Of a stretch of DNA of 64,000 nt, positions 35,471 through 45,487 are shown piece by piece. Under the pieces are notes generated by a model, which was not told where the DNA came from, did not search any database, and saw only the letters and a list, made by a program, of their open reading frames with translations. The translations under genes and the position numbers were made by a program. Source of the DNA: Nitrobacter sp. 62-23 (GTDB lineage Bacteria; Pseudomonadota; Alphaproteobacteria; Rhizobiales; Xanthobacteraceae); the NCBI RefSeq assembly GCF_001897285.1, contig NZ_MKSM01000100.1:1-64000 (forward strand), given 5' to 3'. Numbering within the stretch: position 1 is the first letter of the stretch; each line of letters opens with the position of its first letter.

Positions 35471-36706
35471 ATGTCCCATCAAGGCCCGCTCATCGTTGTT
35501 TCCTCCGGGAGCCGCCAGCCGCTCGCTACCTCCCTGTCCTGCCTAAACATCCTTCCCGTTGTTGAGACCGATTGGCTAGAGGTTTCGAGCGCGGTTGCCA
35601 GGCTTCATCCAGCGGCGGTGTTCGTCGCCACGACAGAAGGCTGCGGCACGGCTTTCGATGATCTGGCGACCCAGGTTGCTGCAATGCAGCCCTACGTTCC
35701 GCTGATCGTCGCCGATTCCATCATGCCATGGCCGCACAACGCACTGCCGTACTCGTCCGCAAGCGGCGGGCTCGACCGGCTTGGCGCGCGTCTCAACGCC
35801 GCGCTTCGCGTGCGAACCTTGCACGCGACCGTGCTGCGGCGGCTCGCAAGCAATCCGGCTGCACCGATACGCCAGCCGGACGATGACCCGATCCATGACG
35901 CGACCGTTCTCCTGATCGGGCGCGGCGCCACCTACCCCGCGCTATCTGTTGTTTTTGGCGAACAAGTCGGCGTGGTCGGCGCGCTCAGCATCGAGGCGGC
36001 TGCGAAGCATCTCAACGCGCGCAGCCTGGACGGCATCGTTATCGGAGAAGGGTTCACCGGGCGCGTCGTCGAGGCGCTTCTCACCGTGATGGCGGAAGAC
36101 GCCCGCTTTCGCAATCTGCCGATTGCCGTCACCGCCGGCAATCTCGCGGCGGCCTTTGATCTTCCCAACCTCGAACGGATGTCAGGAGAACCGGCTCATA
36201 TCGCAAGCACATTCCTGCCGCTGGTTCGGCAACACGCCTTCGAGGCGCGCCTCTGTCGCACGCTGAAATCGCTCGATGCGGGTGGCCTGCTGGATCCACG
36301 AACCGGCCTGCTCACCGTGGATGCTTTTCATCGCGAACTCGACACGGCGATCGTTCAGACAAAATCCGACGGAGGGCGGCTGTCAGTTGCGCGGTTCTCG
36401 CTCGATCAAAAGCTGGATCGCCAGCTCTTGGATGCGGCGCGTATTCTCAGCCGGCTGATGCGGCGGATGGATTTCGGCACGCTCGAAGATGACGGGTCGA
36501 TCATCGTGGTTTTCTCGGACGCTGATCCACGTAACGCCCACATGATCGCACGGCGGCTTTCGAGCGTGATGAAGCATACGGCGCACAGCAGCAAACGAGC
36601 CCTGCGGCTCGATCCTCATGTCGCCTTGACCGCGTCCCAGCCCCACGACTCCGCACAATCGCTTCTCGCCCGATTGAACGACGCGGCGCATCGCGCAGCG
36701 TCGTAA
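35471..36706 (+). CDS. Degenerate PleD-like protein (receiver-like, receiver-like, GGDEF-like)
   Basis: 411 residues from ATG 35471 with a weak ribosome site. Residues 1-130 and about 140-260 each look like a CheY-type alternating fold but lack the usual acidic phosphorylation pocket. Residues about 272-411 align with a GGDEF domain (LDPRTGLLTVDAFHREL for the opening DxLTGLxNRRxF pattern). The signature loop, however, reads FGTLEDDGSIIVVF where RYGGDEF is expected. It should not make cyclic di-GMP and could be a binding or scaffold relative of PleD. It is on the same strand 85 bases after the ANL-like gene. The domain assignment is by eye. Confidence 0.6.
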   Translation: MSHQGPLIVVSSGSRQPLATSLSCLNILPVVETDWLEVSSAVARLHPAAVFVATTEGCGTAFDDLATQVAAMQPYVPLIVADSIMPWPHNALPYSSASGGLDRLGARLNAALRVRTLHATVLRRLASNPAAPIRQPDDDPIHDATVLLIGRGATYPALSVVFGEQVGVVGALSIEAAAKHLNARSLDGIVIGEGFTGRVVEALLTVMAEDARFRNLPIAVTAGNLAAAFDLPNLERMSGEPAHIASTFLPLVRQHAFEARLCRTLKSLDAGGLLDPRTGLLTVDAFHRELDTAIVQTKSDGGRLSVARFSLDQKLDRQLLDAARILSRLMRRMDFGTLEDDGSIIVVFSDADPRNAHMIARRLSSVMKHTAHSSKRALRLDPHVALTASQPHDSAQSLLARLNDAAHRAAS

Positions 36707-36711
36707 TAGCG

Positions 36712-39700
36712 TCACGCCGCTTTGCGGTCTGCCGCGAGATTGGCGAGTTGGCGCATGATTTCGGTGGTGCCTGTCAGGCGTTCCTCCGGAGTTTCCCAGT
36801 TCTGGAAGAACACCACCTTCATATCGGGACGAACCCTCGCCGCCTGCCCGTGCTGGCGGATGAAATAGACCAGCCGATCGGGTTGCGCGAACTTGTTGTC
36901 GCGGAAGGAAATCACGGCCCCCTTCGGCCCGGTGTCCACCTTCTCGACATTGGCGCGACGGCAATAGGCCTTGATCGCGGCGACCTTGAACAGGTAGCGG
37001 ACTTCATCCGGCAGCGGGCCGAACCGGTCACGCAATTCTGCTGCGAAATTGTCGATCTCGTCATCGGTGTCGAGGTCGGCCAGCCGGCGATACAGCGACA
37101 GCCTCACCGCGAGATCGGCGACGTAGTCTTCCGGAATCAGGACCGGCATGCCGATGGTGATCTGCGGCGACCACCGCTCGTCGTCGGCAGATTCCGTCAT
37201 ACCGGTTTTCAGGTTCTGGATCGCCTCTTCCAACATCGATTGGTAGAGTTCGAACCCGACTTCCTTGATGTGGCCCGATTGCTCCTCGCCAAGCAGGTTT
37301 CCGGCCCCGCGAATGTCGAGGTCGTGCGATGCAAGCTGGAAGCCTGCTCCGAGCGTTTCAAGCGATTGCAGAACCTTGAGGCGGCGTTCGGCCTGCGCCG
37401 TGATCTTGTGCGTCGAGGGCAGCGTGAACAGCGCGTAGGCGCGCAGCTTCGAACGGCCGACGCGACCGCGCAACTGGTAAAGTTGCGCCAGTCCGAACAT
37501 GTCAGCGCGATGCACGATCAAAGTATTGGCGGACGGAATGTCGAGACCCGACTCCACGATGGTGGTGGAGAGCAGCACATCATACTTGCCGTCGTAAAAG
37601 GCCGACATGATGTCCTCGATCACCGTCGGCGGCATCTGCCCGTGGGCGACGGCGACCTTCATCTCCGGCACGTGCTTGTCGAGGAACTCCTTGACCTCGG
37701 CCAGATCGTCGATGCGCGGCACCACATAGAAAGCCTGGCCGCCGCGATAGCGTTCGCGCAGCAGCGCCTCGCGGATCATCAAGGGATCGTGCGGCGCCAC
37801 GAAGGTTCGCACCGCGAGCCGATCGACCGGCGGCGAAGCAATGATCGAGAGATCGCGCACGCCGGTCAGCGCCAGTTGCAGGGTGCGCGGAATCGGGGTC
37901 GCGCTCAGCGTCAGCACGTGGACCTGCGCGCGCAACTGCTTCAGCCGCTCCTTGTGGCTGACGCCGAAGTGCTGTTCCTCGTCCACGACGAGAAGTCCGA
38001 GATCCCTGAACTTGATCGACTTGCCGAGCAGCGCGTGGGTGCCCACGACGATATCGACCGAGCCATCGGCAAGTCCCTTCTTGACCTGCGTCAGCTCCTT
38101 CGGCGACACCAGCCGCGACGCCTGCGCGACGTTTACCGGAAAACCGCGGAACCGCTCGGTGAATGTTTTGGCATGCTGGCGCGCCAGCAACGTCGTCGGC
38201 ACCACGACGGCGACCTGCTTGCCATCCAGCGCGACGGCGAAGGCCGCCCGCAACGCCACCTCGGTCTTGCCGAAACCGACGTCGCCGCATACCAGCCGAT
38301 CCATCGGCCGGCCACTTTCCAGGTCTTTCAGCGACGCTTCGATCGCACTGAGTTGATCCTCGGTTTCCTCGTAGGGGAAGCGCGCGCAGAACTCATCATA
38401 AAGACCGGATTGCACCGGCAGCTTCGGCGCTTCATGCAATTGCCGCGCCGCTGCAACCTTGATCAACTCGCCGGCAATCTCCCGAATGCGATTTTTCAGC
38501 TTGGCCTTGCGGGCCTGCCAGCCACCACCGCCGAGACGATCAAGTTCGACATTGGCCTGATCGGACCCGTAGCGCGACAACAGTTCGATGTTCTCGACCG
38601 GCAGGAACAGCTTGGTCTCGTTGGCGTAGCGCAGTTCAAGGCAATCATGCGGTGCGCCGCTCACCTCGAGCGTCTGCAAACCGGTAAAACGCCCGATGCC
38701 GTGCTCGACGTGGACGACGAGATCGCCGGCCGCGAGGCTGGTCGCTTCCGAGATGAAATTTTCAAGCTTGCGGCTCGCCTTGCGCGGTCGCACCAGACGA
38801 TCGCCAAGAATGTCCTGTTCGCTGATAACGGCAACGGTCTCGGTCTCGAACCCCGACTCCATGCCGACGACCGCGAGCATCACTTCATTGCGCGGCGTGG
38901 CCTGAACCGTGCGCCACACATTGACGCTCGTCAGGTTGAGCAGCTTGTGGTCCCGCAGCATGCTCGCCATGCGATCGCGCGAACCCTCGCTCCACAACGC
39001 AACGACGACTTTCTTCCGCGCGGCCTGCAACGCCTGAATGTGGGATACGACGGATTCGAAAACGTTGACGGTGGCGTCCGCCCGCTCGGGCGCGAAATTC
39101 CGCCCCTGCCGCGCGCCGGCATCGATGACATCGACGGCCTCGTCGGGCACCGCAAAAGGCGTCAGCCGCACCAGCACGTTTTCACTGATGCGCTTCGTCC
39201 ATTCGTCCGGCGTCAGATAAAGCCGGTCGGGCGGAAGCGGCTTGTAGATCGCACCGCCGCCGGAATGCTCGACGGCCTCGCGCCGCGCCTCGTAGTAGTC
39301 CGCGATCTGCTTGAAACGCTCGTTCGCTGCGTCCTCGCCCTGCGGCTCAACGGCGATGGTCGCGCCATCGAGATAATCGAATAGCGTGTCCATGCGTTCG
39401 TGAAACAACGGCAGCCAGTGCTCCATGCCGGGATACCGCCGTCCCTCGCTGACGGCCTCGTACAGCAGGTCGTCCGGTGCGGGCGCCCCGAACGCGGCCA
39501 CATATCCCATCCGGAAGCGCCGGATGGTTTCGGTGACGAACTGGAATTCTGAAATCGGGACCAAATCGAGCGAACGCACATCGAGCAGCGTGCGCTGGGT
39601 TTCAGCGTCGAACGAGCGGATCGACTCCAGGGAGTCGCCGAAGAAATCGAACCGGACGGGCTGGTCGAGACTGGACGGAAACAGATCGAGGATGCCGCCA

Positions 39701-40239
39701 CGCACGGCGTATTCGCCGGGCTCGCGAACCGTCGAGGAGCGGTTGTAGCCGTTGTGCTCCAGCCATGCGACGATCGAGTCCATCGGCACCACGTGGCCCG
39801 GCGCGACCGACAGGGCCTGAGACGCGACGATCTCGCGCGCGGGCACGCGTTGCACAATGGCGTTGACGGTCGTGAGCAGGATCAGAGGCGCCTCGCTGCC
39901 GGCCAGACGGGACAGCCGCGCCAGCGTCGTGAGCCGCTGGGCAAGGACGCCGCCGTGCGGCGAGACCCGATCGTAGGGCTGGCAGTCCCATGCCGGAAAC
40001 TGCATCACTGAAATATCGGGCGCGAAGAATTCCAGCGCGCGCGCCAGTTGCTGCATGCGCGGACCATCGCGGCAGACAACGGCGAGGCTCACGGCCGAAG
40101 CCTGCCGTCCTGCCTTGGCCTTGATGGCGCGAGCGAGATCGGAGGCGACAAGCCCCTCCGCGCCTTCCGCGACGTTGGCAAGCGTCAGCGGGCGGCCGGG
40201 CGAGAGCGAGTCCGCGGGTGATCGTGCAGTCGTCTTCAT
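36712..40239 (-). CDS. mfd: Transcription-repair coupling factor
   Basis: 1175 residues, full length. It pushes stalled RNA polymerase off damaged DNA and recruits UvrA. The UvrB-like N-terminal domains contain PAWDCQPYDRVSPHGGVLAQ near 80. The RNA-polymerase-interacting domain begins GDLVVHVEHGIGRFTGLQ near 500. The RecG-like translocase has Walker A GDVGFGKTEVALRAAF near 650, DEEQHFG near 752, and motif VI QLRGRVGRSKLRAYA near 920. A TRCF C-terminal domain follows. The start overlaps the sdhE stop by four bases. It converges on the PleD-like gene with 5 bases between. Confidence 0.98.
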   Translation of the reverse strand: MKTTARSPADSLSPGRPLTLANVAEGAEGLVASDLARAIKAKAGRQASAVSLAVVCRDGPRMQQLARALEFFAPDISVMQFPAWDCQPYDRVSPHGGVLAQRLTTLARLSRLAGSEAPLILLTTVNAIVQRVPAREIVASQALSVAPGHVVPMDSIVAWLEHNGYNRSSTVREPGEYAVRGGILDLFPSSLDQPVRFDFFGDSLESIRSFDAETQRTLLDVRSLDLVPISEFQFVTETIRRFRMGYVAAFGAPAPDDLLYEAVSEGRRYPGMEHWLPLFHERMDTLFDYLDGATIAVEPQGEDAANERFKQIADYYEARREAVEHSGGGAIYKPLPPDRLYLTPDEWTKRISENVLVRLTPFAVPDEAVDVIDAGARQGRNFAPERADATVNVFESVVSHIQALQAARKKVVVALWSEGSRDRMASMLRDHKLLNLTSVNVWRTVQATPRNEVMLAVVGMESGFETETVAVISEQDILGDRLVRPRKASRKLENFISEATSLAAGDLVVHVEHGIGRFTGLQTLEVSGAPHDCLELRYANETKLFLPVENIELLSRYGSDQANVELDRLGGGGWQARKAKLKNRIREIAGELIKVAAARQLHEAPKLPVQSGLYDEFCARFPYEETEDQLSAIEASLKDLESGRPMDRLVCGDVGFGKTEVALRAAFAVALDGKQVAVVVPTTLLARQHAKTFTERFRGFPVNVAQASRLVSPKELTQVKKGLADGSVDIVVGTHALLGKSIKFRDLGLLVVDEEQHFGVSHKERLKQLRAQVHVLTLSATPIPRTLQLALTGVRDLSIIASPPVDRLAVRTFVAPHDPLMIREALLRERYRGGQAFYVVPRIDDLAEVKEFLDKHVPEMKVAVAHGQMPPTVIEDIMSAFYDGKYDVLLSTTIVESGLDIPSANTLIVHRADMFGLAQLYQLRGRVGRSKLRAYALFTLPSTHKITAQAERRLKVLQSLETLGAGFQLASHDLDIRGAGNLLGEEQSGHIKEVGFELYQSMLEEAIQNLKTGMTESADDERWSPQITIGMPVLIPEDYVADLAVRLSLYRRLADLDTDDEIDNFAAELRDRFGPLPDEVRYLFKVAAIKAYCRRANVEKVDTGPKGAVISFRDNKFAQPDRLVYFIRQHGQAARVRPDMKVVFFQNWETPEERLTGTTEIMRQLANLAADRKAA

Positions 40240-40526
40240 GCGTCCGGCCCTGGTGGAGAAAACGACCTGATGCGATCGAACAGAGCCGTGCGGTATTGGG
40301 GAGCCAGTGGAGCGCCGCCGCTCAACGCGGCGTACAGGTCGGGGTCCGGGACCTCGATCAGGCTCTCGAAATCGATCAACTCCGCATCGGTGAGCGAGCC
40401 GATTTCCGCATCGGCAAATCGGCCGAGGATCAGGTCCATCTCGCGCATGCCGCGATGCCAGCAGCGGAACAAGAGCCGTTTGCGGCGGTCGTCAAGGCCG
40501 CCGCTCGATCGTGTCGATCCCGTCAT
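40236..40526 (-). CDS. sdhE: Succinate dehydrogenase assembly factor (FAD assembly, DUF339)
   Basis: 96 residues from ATG 40526; ATG 40535 is possible. A small five-helix protein that promotes covalent flavin attachment to SdhA. The signature is RLLFRCWHRGMREMDLILGRFAD (about 16-38), containing the conserved RG and E-D residues. DFESLIEVPDPDLYAAL near 51 completes the family pattern. It is co-translated with mfd (ATGA overlap), an arrangement common in this group. It is divergent from recG with about 160 bases between. Confidence 0.92.
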   Translation of the reverse strand: MTGSTRSSGGLDDRRKRLLFRCWHRGMREMDLILGRFADAEIGSLTDAELIDFESLIEVPDPDLYAALSGGAPLAPQYRTALFDRIRSFSPPGPDA

Positions 40527-40686
40527 CAATCCCATCCGAACGCCGAAAGCCCGGACGAGCCGGGCCGGCATCATATAGCGCTGGCGAATGGGGATGTCAG
40601 CACCCGTTCGCGCATTGCATAATCCGAAAATTGCATTCAAGGATTCCAGCGTACCGGACCCACCTCGCCATCCGTCGAGTCGCGCG

Positions 40687-42786
40687 ATGCGCCCTGCACT
40701 GCTCAATCCTCTCTTTGCATCGGTGACCAGCCTGCCGGGCGTGGGCCCGAAGCAGGACAAGCTGTTCCGGTATCTGCTGGGGCGTGACCAAACCCCGCGC
40801 CTGATCGATCTGCTGCTTCACCTGCCCGCAAGCGTCATCGATCGCAGGGCGCGACCCAAAATCCGCGATGCCGTTCCCGGCACCGTGGTGACGCTGGAAG
40901 TGACAGTCGACCGGCATCGCCCCGCGCCGCCCGGACGCTCGCGCGCACCTCATCTGGTCTACGCCGGGGACGAGACCGGAAACGTCGTGCTGACCTACTT
41001 CCGCGCCCAACCGGGCTACGTCGAAAAGCTGCTTCCCGTTGGAGCCCGGCGCTACGTGTCAGGCACCGCTCAGATGTTCGACGGCACCTTGCAGATCGTT
41101 CATCCCGACCGCGTTGTCGATGAAGCGGGACTGGCAAAGCTCTCCGGCATCGACCCGGTCTATCCTCTCACCGAGGGCCTAGCGCTGGGTACGTTGCGGC
41201 GCGCGATCGCGATGGCCCTGCAAAAGCTCCCTGCGCTGCCGGAATGGATCAGCCCGGAGATCCTGCGCCGCTGCAACTTCCCGCCGATGGCGGAAGCGCT
41301 GCATCGGGTTCACGTTCCCTCGGAATTGACCGATATCCTGCCGGAAGGTCCGTTCTGGTCACGCCTCGCCTTCGACGAGTTGCTTGCGGGCCAGCTTGCG
41401 CTTGCGCTGGTGCGGGCGCGGCTTCGACGGCCGGCCGGAAGCCGGCACGCCGGCGACGGGCGCCTGCGCAGCAGGATCATCGACGCGCTGCCCTATGCCC
41501 TGACCGCATCCCAACAGCAGGCGGCCGCCGCGATCAGCGACGACCTGCGGCAACCGGTGCGGATGCTGCGGCTGCTTCAGGGCGATGTCGGCTCGGGCAA
41601 GACAGTCGTCGCCCTGCTCGCCGCCGCCGCGGTGGCCGAAGCCGGCAAGCAGACCGCGCTGATGGCGCCGACCGAGATCCTCGCGCGCCAGCATATCAAG
41701 ACCATCGCGCCGCTGGCCGAACAGGCGGGCTTGCGCGTCGCGATCCTGACCGGGCGCGAGAAAGGCAAGGAGCGGCGCGAGATTACTGCGCGCCTTGCCG
41801 ACGGCGACATCGACCTGCTCGTCGGCACCCACGCGCTGATTCAGGACGATGTCGCGTTCAAGGCGTTGGCGCTTGCGGTCGTCGACGAACAGCATCGTTT
41901 CGGCGTGCGCGAGCGCCTTGCCTTGACCGCCAAGGGCGAGGCCGTGGATGTGCTGGTTTTGAGCGCGACACCGATTCCGCGCACGCTGGTTCTGACCTAT
42001 TTCGGCGACATGGACGTCTCCGAACTGCGCGAGAAGCCCGCCGGCCGGCAGCCGATCGATACCCGCGCCATCCCCGACAGCCGGCTGGACGAGGTGATCG
42101 ACGCGGTCGGCCGTGCCGTGAAGGCCGGAAAGCTGGTTTACTGGATATGCCCGCTGGTCGAGGAATCCGAAACCGTGAACCTCACCGATGCCGAACAACG
42201 ATTTGACAGCCTTAAAACGCGCTTCGGCGGCAAGGTCGGTCTCGTCCATGGCAAGATGCGCGGGTCTGAGAAAGACCGCGTGATGGCGCAGTTCGCGGCG
42301 GCCGAAATCAATCTGCTGGTCGCGACAACGGTGGTCGAGGTCGGCGTTGACGTTCCGGCGGCGACCATCATGGTCATCGAGAACGCCGAGCGTTTCGGCC
42401 TTGCGCAACTCCACCAGCTCCGAGGACGGATCGGCCGCGGCTCCGAGTCTTCAACCTGCCTGCTGCTCTACCGCGAGCCATTGGGCGAGATGTCCGATGC
42501 ACGGCTGCGGGTGATCCGGGAAACCACCGATGGCTTCCGCATCGCCGAAGAAGATCTGAAGCTGCGCGGTGAAGGCGACGTGCTCGGCACTCGCCAAAGC
42601 GGCCTGCCCGGCTATCGCATTGCGCGCTCCGATGTTCACGCGCAGCTCATCGCGCAGGCCCGCGACGAAGCCCTGCGCATCATGAAGCAGAACCCGAAGC
42701 TGTCCGGCGCGCAGGGTGAAGCCTTGCGATGCCTGCTGTATCTGTTCGAGCGCGACGAGGCCCTGCCCCTGATCGGTGCAGGCTGA
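40687..42786 (+). CDS. recG: ATP-dependent DNA helicase RecG
   Basis: 699 residues from ATG 40687; an in-frame extension to 40588 is not conserved. It regresses stalled replication forks and processes Holliday junctions. The N-terminal wedge/OB domain has LPGVGPKQDKLFRYLL near 17 and LPASVIDRRARP near 45. Walker A is GDVGSGKTVVALLAAA near 300, DEQHRFG near 400, SATPIPRTL near 425, and the C-terminal motif QLRGRIGRGSESS near 578. It converges on the DUF502 gene with only 3 bases between the stops. Confidence 0.97.
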   Translation: MRPALLNPLFASVTSLPGVGPKQDKLFRYLLGRDQTPRLIDLLLHLPASVIDRRARPKIRDAVPGTVVTLEVTVDRHRPAPPGRSRAPHLVYAGDETGNVVLTYFRAQPGYVEKLLPVGARRYVSGTAQMFDGTLQIVHPDRVVDEAGLAKLSGIDPVYPLTEGLALGTLRRAIAMALQKLPALPEWISPEILRRCNFPPMAEALHRVHVPSELTDILPEGPFWSRLAFDELLAGQLALALVRARLRRPAGSRHAGDGRLRSRIIDALPYALTASQQQAAAAISDDLRQPVRMLRLLQGDVGSGKTVVALLAAAAVAEAGKQTALMAPTEILARQHIKTIAPLAEQAGLRVAILTGREKGKERREITARLADGDIDLLVGTHALIQDDVAFKALALAVVDEQHRFGVRERLALTAKGEAVDVLVLSATPIPRTLVLTYFGDMDVSELREKPAGRQPIDTRAIPDSRLDEVIDAVGRAVKAGKLVYWICPLVEESETVNLTDAEQRFDSLKTRFGGKVGLVHGKMRGSEKDRVMAQFAAAEINLLVATTVVEVGVDVPAATIMVIENAERFGLAQLHQLRGRIGRGSESSTCLLLYREPLGEMSDARLRVIRETTDGFRIAEEDLKLRGEGDVLGTRQSGLPGYRIARSDVHAQLIAQARDEALRIMKQNPKLSGAQGEALRCLLYLFERDEALPLIGAG

Positions 42787-42789
42787 ACG

Positions 42790-43560
42790 TCAGTCGACCT
42801 TTGCAGTCTCGGGAGTAAGGGCGGAATCATTCGCCGCGCGGGTCGCATTGGCCGCGTCCGCAAGAGCCGCGAGCTTCTTCTGCTGATCGGAGTTCGGTTG
42901 AACGACGCCCGCAGACATGATGAGGGTTGCCGCCTCCTCCGTGCTCATGTCGACCTCGACCACCTTGCTCTTCGGTACGTAAAAGAAGAATCCTGTGGTC
43001 GGGTTGGGCGCACAGGGCAGGAAGACCGAAATGTGCTCCTCCTGACCCGGAAGTCGCGCGGCGACATTCGCGCTCGGGACCTGCGAAATAAGGACGATCG
43101 ACCACATCCCGGGCGACGGAAATTCGACCAGGCCGACCTTGCGCAGGCTCGATCCGGATCCGGAAAAAAGCGTCTCGAAAACCTGCTTGAGTCCGCGGTA
43201 GATCGCCCGCACCACCGGCATCCGGCCGAGAATCTTTTCGCCAAAATCGACAAGCGTCCGGCCGATCAGATTGGCCGTGAGGAAGCCGAGCATCGTCAGC
43301 GCGAATACCGCGACGATCAAACCCGATCCCGGCACTCCGAAAGGCAGGTACGTTTCCGGCCGATACGTAATGGGGACGAACGGCCGCACCAGATTGTCGA
43401 CCCAGTTCACGAACCACCAGGTCAAATAAAGCGTTATCGCGACCGGGCCTGCGACAATCAGACCGGTCAGAAAGTAATTCCGGAATCGCGCGATGACGCC
43501 GCGGGGCACCTCCTGGGGAGGGTCGCCTGGGGCGCCGCTCGAAGAATTGTCACGGGTCAT
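42790..43560 (-). CDS. DUF502 family membrane protein
   Basis: 256 residues. Two transmembrane helices (about 28-50, and 77-97 with VAVFALTMLGFLTANLIG) flank a periplasmic loop. A conserved soluble domain follows with ILGRMPVVRAIYRGLKQVFETL (about 111-132) and FLPCAPNPTTGFFFYVPKSKV (about 179-199). Function is unknown; plant and chloroplast relatives (LCV/COV) affect patterning, which does not help here. It lies directly upstream of and convergent to recG, and downstream of glmS on the same strand. Confidence 0.9.
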   Translation of the reverse strand: MTRDNSSSGAPGDPPQEVPRGVIARFRNYFLTGLIVAGPVAITLYLTWWFVNWVDNLVRPFVPITYRPETYLPFGVPGSGLIVAVFALTMLGFLTANLIGRTLVDFGEKILGRMPVVRAIYRGLKQVFETLFSGSGSSLRKVGLVEFPSPGMWSIVLISQVPSANVAARLPGQEEHISVFLPCAPNPTTGFFFYVPKSKVVEVDMSTEEAATLIMSAGVVQPNSDQQKKLAALADAANATRAANDSALTPETAKVD

Positions 43561-43660
43561 CGTGGTTCCAGATCAAGGGGTCCAAAAGGGCAGTATCTGC
43601 TCATATAGGCATTCCAGCAGACTTTGCATGCGGCGCGTTGGACCGCGGCGCTCCCCAGTC

Positions 43661-45487
43661 TTATTCGACTGTGACGGATTTTGCCAGATTGCGTGGCTGG
43701 TCGACGTCGGTGCCCATGACGACAGCGGTATGGTAGGCCAGCAACTGCACCGGAACCGCATAGATCAGAGGTGCAAACATCGCTGCCATGTCGGGCAGGA
43801 TAATCGTCACCAGCGACTTGACGGCCGCCTCGGCGGCCCCCTTTGCGTCGGTCATGAGAATGATGTTGCCGCCGCGCGCCGCCACCTCCTGCATGTTGGA
43901 CACGGTCTTTTCGAAAACGCGATCGTAGGGAGCGATCACCACCACCGGCATGTTCTCGTCGATCAGCGCGATCGGTCCATGCTTGAGTTCGCCGGCGGCG
44001 TAGCCTTCCGCATGGATATAGGAAATCTCCTTGAGCTTGAGCGCGCCCTCCAGGGCAAGAGGATAGCTGGTGCCTCGTCCGAGATACAGAACATCCCTCG
44101 TTTTGGCGATGTCGCGCGCGAGCTTCTCGATCTGCGGTTCGGTGGCCAGCGCTTCCGACATCAGCCGCGGAACCTCGATCAGGCCGTGCACGAGCCTGGC
44201 CTCGTCTTCCCCAGATAACTCGCCCCGCGCCTTGCCTGCGGCGATCGCGAGCGCCGCAAGCACCATCAACTGGCAGGTGAAAGCCTTGGTCGAAGCGACG
44301 CCGATCTCCGGCCCCGCCAGGGTCTGCAACATCCTCTCGCTCTCGCGCGCGATCGTCGACGTCGTGACGTTGACGACCGAGAGCGTGTGCAATCCCTGCT
44401 CCTTCGCGTAACGAAGCGCCGCGAGCGTGTCGGCGGTCTCGCCGGATTGCGAAATGAAGATGGCGAGATCGCCCTTGCCGAGCGGAGCCTCACGGTAGCG
44501 AAATTCCGATGCGATATCGATGTCGACGGACAGCCGGGCCAGACGCTCAAGCCAGTATTTGCCGATGTAACCGGCGTAGTTTGCGGTCCCGCAAGCCACG
44601 ATCGAGACCCGCCTGATCTCACGAAAATCGAACGGGAGATCGGTCGGAAGCAACACGCGCTCCGTCGCCATGTCGACATAACGGGCAAGCGTATGCCCGA
44701 CGACTTCGGGCTGTTCGTGGATTTCCTTGGCCATGAAGTGACGAAAGTTGGCCTTGTCCACCAGGGAGGTCGAGGCGCTGTGCTTGACGCGCTCGCGCTG
44801 AACGACGGCGTTCCGGTGGTCGTAGACGGTTGCACCCTGGCGGGTCAAAATCGCCCAGTCGCCGTCTTCGAGATAGCTGATCGTATCGGTGAACGGCCCG
44901 AGCGCGATGGCGTCCGATCCCAGATACATTTCGCCCTCGCCATAGCCGATAGCCAGCGGCGGTCCGTTACGCGCGCCGATCAGAATGTTATCATCGCACG
45001 CGAAAATAAAGCCGAGGGCGAAGGCGCCGCGAAGCCGCGACAGCGTGGCTTTGACCGCTTCGACAGGATCGAGGCCAGCGGCGAGATAGCCGTCGACGAG
45101 ATGCAGGACCGTTTCGGTATCGGTTTCGGTCTGGAAGACCGCTCCTTTTTTTTGAAGCTCGTCGCGAAGCTCGCGGAAATTTTCGATGATGCCGTTGTGG
45201 ACGACCGCCACGCGCTCGGTCGCATGCGGGTGAGCGTTGTTCTCGGTCGGCTTGCCGTGCGTTGCCCAGCGCGTATGTCCGATCCCGACGTGTCCCGCCA
45301 GCGGGTCAGCCCGCAGGCGCGCTTCCAGATTCCGCAGCTTGCCCTCGGCGCGACGGCGCGCCAGAAGCGTTCCCTCCAGTGTCGCGATGCCGGCGGAATC
45401 GTAACCGCGGTATTCGAGGCGCTTCAACGAATCGATCAACTGATCCGCGACGGGACCGCATCCCAGAATTCCGACAATGCCGCACAT
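43661..45487 (-). CDS. glmS: Glutamine-fructose-6-phosphate aminotransferase (isomerizing)
   Basis: Makes glucosamine-6-phosphate, the entry point to peptidoglycan and lipopolysaccharide amino sugars. It has 608 residues from ATG 45487, so that Cys2 becomes the N-terminal nucleophile (MCGIVGILG). The glutaminase domain is about 1-240 and includes GHTRWATHGKP and HNGIIENFRELR. Two SIS sugar-isomerase domains follow (SQSGETADTLAALR near 348; LGRGTSYPLALEGALKLKE near 475). It ends in the conserved KSVTVE. The upstream region shows no glmS ribozyme, which is a Gram-positive feature. Confidence 0.97.
   Translation of the reverse strand: MCGIVGILGCGPVADQLIDSLKRLEYRGYDSAGIATLEGTLLARRRAEGKLRNLEARLRADPLAGHVGIGHTRWATHGKPTENNAHPHATERVAVVHNGIIENFRELRDELQKKGAVFQTETDTETVLHLVDGYLAAGLDPVEAVKATLSRLRGAFALGFIFACDDNILIGARNGPPLAIGYGEGEMYLGSDAIALGPFTDTISYLEDGDWAILTRQGATVYDHRNAVVQRERVKHSASTSLVDKANFRHFMAKEIHEQPEVVGHTLARYVDMATERVLLPTDLPFDFREIRRVSIVACGTANYAGYIGKYWLERLARLSVDIDIASEFRYREAPLGKGDLAIFISQSGETADTLAALRYAKEQGLHTLSVVNVTTSTIARESERMLQTLAGPEIGVASTKAFTCQLMVLAALAIAAGKARGELSGEDEARLVHGLIEVPRLMSEALATEPQIEKLARDIAKTRDVLYLGRGTSYPLALEGALKLKEISYIHAEGYAAGELKHGPIALIDENMPVVVIAPYDRVFEKTVSNMQEVAARGGNIILMTDAKGAAEAAVKSLVTIILPDMAAMFAPLIYAVPVQLLAYHTAVVMGTDVDQPRNLAKSVTVE

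Noticed and set aside
36748-39384. 878-codon reading frame opposite mfd
   Set aside because: Entirely antisense to mfd, with the His/Arg/Gln-rich composition of a shadow frame and no recognisable domain.
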